NCBI GenBank assembly: GCA_002070275.1
Contig: MWCY01000006.1
Span: forward strand, 30,874-94,873
Length of the DNA stretch: 64,000 bases
Origin: Candidatus Hydrogenedentes bacterium ADurb.Bin170
GTDB lineage: Bacteria > Hydrogenedentota > Hydrogenedentia > Hydrogenedentales > CAITNO01
Reading direction: 5' to 3'
The stretch's first letter is position 1. Each line of letters starts with the position of its first letter. Under the pieces are notes generated by a model. That model saw only the letters and a list, made by a program, of their open reading frames with translations. It had not been told where the DNA came from and did no database searches. The position numbers and the translations under genes are program-made. Positions 62,667 through 64,000 of this stretch are shown piece by piece.

Positions 62667-62698
62667 TGTAAACTGGTCCATGTATAATGAGAGTTTCC
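62667..62698 (+). repeat. IS3 left terminal inverted repeat
   Basis: TGTAAACTGGTCCA followed by ATAATGAGAGTTTC pairs with the right end over about 22 positions. Confidence 0.65.
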
Positions 62699-62728
62699 AA
62701 CTGGCCGATGGGCCAAGGAGACTCGAAG

Positions 62729-63010
62729 ATGTCGAAAAGAAAACGTCACAATCCGGAGCAGATCGTGAGGAAACTTCACGAAGCAGATCGGCTTCTGAAC
62801 GCCGGGAAATTAGTGGAACACGTATGTCAGGCCCTCGAAATAAGCGAGGCCACGTACCATCGCTGGCGCAATCAGTACGGCGGCATGAAATGCGAAGAGG
62901 CGAAGCGGTTGAAGGAACTGGAACTCGAGAACGCCCGCTTGAAGAAACTCCTGGCAGAGGCCGAACTGGACAAGGCGATGCTCAAGGACATTGCCGAGGG
63001 AAACTTCTAA
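62729..63010 (+). CDS. IS3 OrfA (HTH protein)
   Basis: The 93-residue protein has the transposase-8-type HTH: RHNPEQIVRKLHEADRLL, ALEISEATYHRWRNQYGGMK, then a leucine-zipper-like coiled coil (LKELELENARLKKLLAEAELDKAMLKD). This matches IS407-like members of IS3. It binds the ends and, in fusion with OrfB, forms the active transposase. AAGGAG lies eight bases before ATG 62729. The frame ends TAA at 63008-63010, just after the slippery site. Confidence 0.9.
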   Translation: MSKRKRHNPEQIVRKLHEADRLLNAGKLVEHVCQALEISEATYHRWRNQYGGMKCEEAKRLKELELENARLKKLLAEAELDKAMLKDIAEGNF

Positions 63011-63046
63011 GCCCGGCGCGCCGCAGGGATGCCGCTACGCGGCTCC
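62998..63046 (+). promoter_or_regulatory. Programmed -1 frameshift signal
   Basis: The heptamer G GGA AAC (62998-63004) is in the OrfA zero frame with the X XXY YYZ layout. A hairpin (GCCGC-TAC-GCGGC, 63031-63043, extendable by GGA/TCC with a bulge) follows ~22-26 bases downstream. The OrfA stop lies 4 bases after the heptamer. Confidence 0.7.
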
Positions 63047-63906
63047 AAAGCGCCCACGAGGTATCGGAACGCCGGGCCTGTTCTGCGATCGATCAACACC
63101 GCTCCACCCAGCGGTATATACCGAAGAAACGAGCCGATGATTCGATTCTGGTGAAGGCAATACACCAGTTGGTTAAGGAGCATCCGCGTCGTGGCTGTCG
63201 TTATATCACCGTCTGCCTTCGACGTGCGGGCTGGCGGGTTAACTATAAGCGTGTCCACCGGCTATGGAAGCAAGAGGGCTTCAAAGTGCCGCAAAAGCGG
63301 CATAAAAAGCGGGCTATAGGCGATTCATCCAACGCCTGCGACAAACGCGCAGCCCTCGGTCGAAATGATGTTTGGACGTGGGATTTTATTCACGATCGTA
63401 CTGTAGATGGGCGACAACTTAAATTTCTGGTGATCCTGGACGAGTTTACCCGTGAAAACTTATGTTTGGATGTGCGGCGTTCTTTCACGGCTGACGCAGT
63501 ACTTGGAGTGTTGTCTGACCTCATGGTTCACCGTGGCGTGCCAGGTCATATCCGCTCGGACAATGGCTCGGAATTTATCGCCGGGCAAATGCAGACATGG
63601 CTCAAAAAAGCCGAAGTAGGTACCCTCTACATTGCTCCTGGTGCGCCTTGGCAGAATGGTTATGCAGAGTCCTTTAACAGCCGCTTGCGAGATGAGTTTC
63701 TGGAAATGAATTACTTTACTTCACTGAGAGAAGCGCAACAACTGTCTTTGATCTGGAAGACGCACTATAACGAAGCACGCCCTCATACCTCACTGGGGAA
63801 TCGGACCCCAAAAGAATTTGCCGAGGATTGCATGGGCACTTGTTCCGCCTCGCTACGCTCGGCTCCACAAGCACCCATGCAATCCTGCCAGAAGGTGCAA
63901 TCATGA
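62998..63906 (+). CDS. IS3 OrfB (DDE integrase part of the transposase)
   Basis: This frame is -1 relative to OrfA. It continues from the slippery site GGGAAAC and yields a ~302-residue extension; with OrfA the fusion is ~392 residues. It shows HTH_21 (HPRRGCRYITVCLRRAGWRVNYKRVHRLWK) and the DDE core: Asp in VWTWDFIHD, Asp in HIRSDNGSEFI and Glu in NGYAESFNSRLRDEFLE. The catalytic triad is intact. Expression requires -1 frameshifting, as in other IS3 members. Confidence 0.9.
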   Translation, partial: GKLLSPARRRDAATRLQSAHEVSERRACSAIDQHRSTQRYIPKKRADDSILVKAIHQLVKEHPRRGCRYITVCLRRAGWRVNYKRVHRLWKQEGFKVPQKRHKKRAIGDSSNACDKRAALGRNDVWTWDFIHDRTVDGRQLKFLVILDEFTRENLCLDVRRSFTADAVLGVLSDLMVHRGVPGHIRSDNGSEFIAGQMQTWLKKAEVGTLYIAPGAPWQNGYAESFNSRLRDEFLEMNYFTSLREAQQLSLIWKTHYNEARPHTSLGNRTPKEFAEDCMGTCSASLRSAPQAPMQSCQKVQS

Positions 63907-63911
63907 AACAA

Positions 63912-63944
63912 CGAAACTCTCATAACGACTGGACCGCGGGTTCA
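63912..63944 (-). repeat. IS3 right terminal inverted repeat
   Basis: The reverse complement begins TGAACCCGCGGTCCA and continues TTATGAGAGTTTCG, matching the left end apart from the outer bases. Confidence 0.65.
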
Positions 63945-64000
63945 AATTCGAAACGCAATTATTGAGAAACAAAAAAGGAGACATTGCGACTCTTTTCGGT

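Larger units (their letters stand above)
62667..63944 (+). mobile_element. IS3-family insertion sequence
   Basis: The ~1.28 kb element has two overlapping frames (orfA and orfB) and terminal inverted repeats. The arms share GGTCCA, then TATGAGAGTTTC-type sequence, with about eight variable bases outside. The ends TGTA...TTCA give the usual TG/CA limits. I set the left limit at 62667; it could be 62660. No clear target duplication is visible. Both frames appear intact, so it may be active. Confidence 0.85.

Noticed and set aside
62729..63906. IS3 transposase as a frameshifted pseudogene
   Set aside because: The break coincides with a proper slippery heptamer and the DDE triad is intact, so programmed frameshifting is more likely.
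63934..63952. tRNA T-arm-like GGGTTCAAATTCG after the IS
   Set aside because: The flanks do not pair into a 5-bp stem and no other tRNA arms are seen.

Overview
The window looks like chromosome from a free-living, probably anaerobic or facultative bacterium of the PVC or Hydrogenedentota-like type. That placement is inferred from gene content: several Tat-exported sulfatases, an isomerase and a Gfo/Idh/MocA oxidoreductase, a GH172/DUF2961 protein, a DUF4838+PA14 lipoprotein, a GH50-like hydrolase, a planctomycete-style ceramidase-like protein, DUF362 ferredoxin-like and DUF4080 radical SAM proteins. Coding density is high on both strands. I found no tRNA, rRNA or CRISPR array.

Layout. 0-9.4 kb: the tail of a polytopic membrane protein with TPRs, an MBL-fold hydrolase, a secreted LysM protein, histidyl-tRNA synthetase (hisS), a DUF5009-type acyltransferase and an RNA uracil-5-methyltransferase. 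9.4-14.8 kb (minus): a tight six-gene run with three envelope proteins, a B12-binding radical SAM protein, an M28-like membrane protein without the metal ligands, and a ThiS-ThiF fusion. 15-16 kb: a tandem QueD/PTPS fusion and a stop-codon-independent release-factor homologue. 16-20.3 kb (minus): histidine phosphatase, ABC exporter permease, its ATPase and a TPR protein. 20.4-25.8 kb: GmhA-like isomerase, malate dehydrogenase with a strong terminator, an NhaC antiporter, a GH172 protein and a degenerate metallophosphoesterase.

26-34.8 kb: an HU-like protein, DUF4838 lipoprotein, DUF362 protein, GH50-like hydrolase, SCP-2 protein and lipoprotein hydrolase. 34.8-40.7 kb (minus): an NrdD-like protein without a glycyl-radical tail, a polytopic membrane protein and a Tat-exported oxidoreductase. 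40.7-42 kb (minus): an arsR-arsM arsenic methylation pair. 42.2-46.8 kb: a sulfatase-like hydrolase, a YjbQ protein and a second ABC exporter. 46.8-47.97 kb is a non-coding, repeat-rich gap with three kinds of repeat. It is followed by ileS (type 2), a TetR regulator, a possible 24-residue membrane peptide and a lipoprotein.

53-62.5 kb is a catabolic block for sugars or sulfated sugars: Tat-exported sugar isomerase-like protein, large membrane protein, GntP permease, ceramidase-like secreted protein and two Cys-type sulfatases. The window ends in an IS3-family insertion sequence with intact orfA/orfB joined by a canonical -1 slippery heptamer.

No single known defence or mobile system dominates. 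The most unusual signals are a cluster of proteins that keep a catalytic fold but lose its key residues (QueD tandem, M28-like, metallophosphoesterase-like, NrdD-like), and the repeat-rich gap before ileS. All family calls come from motif reading without database searches.
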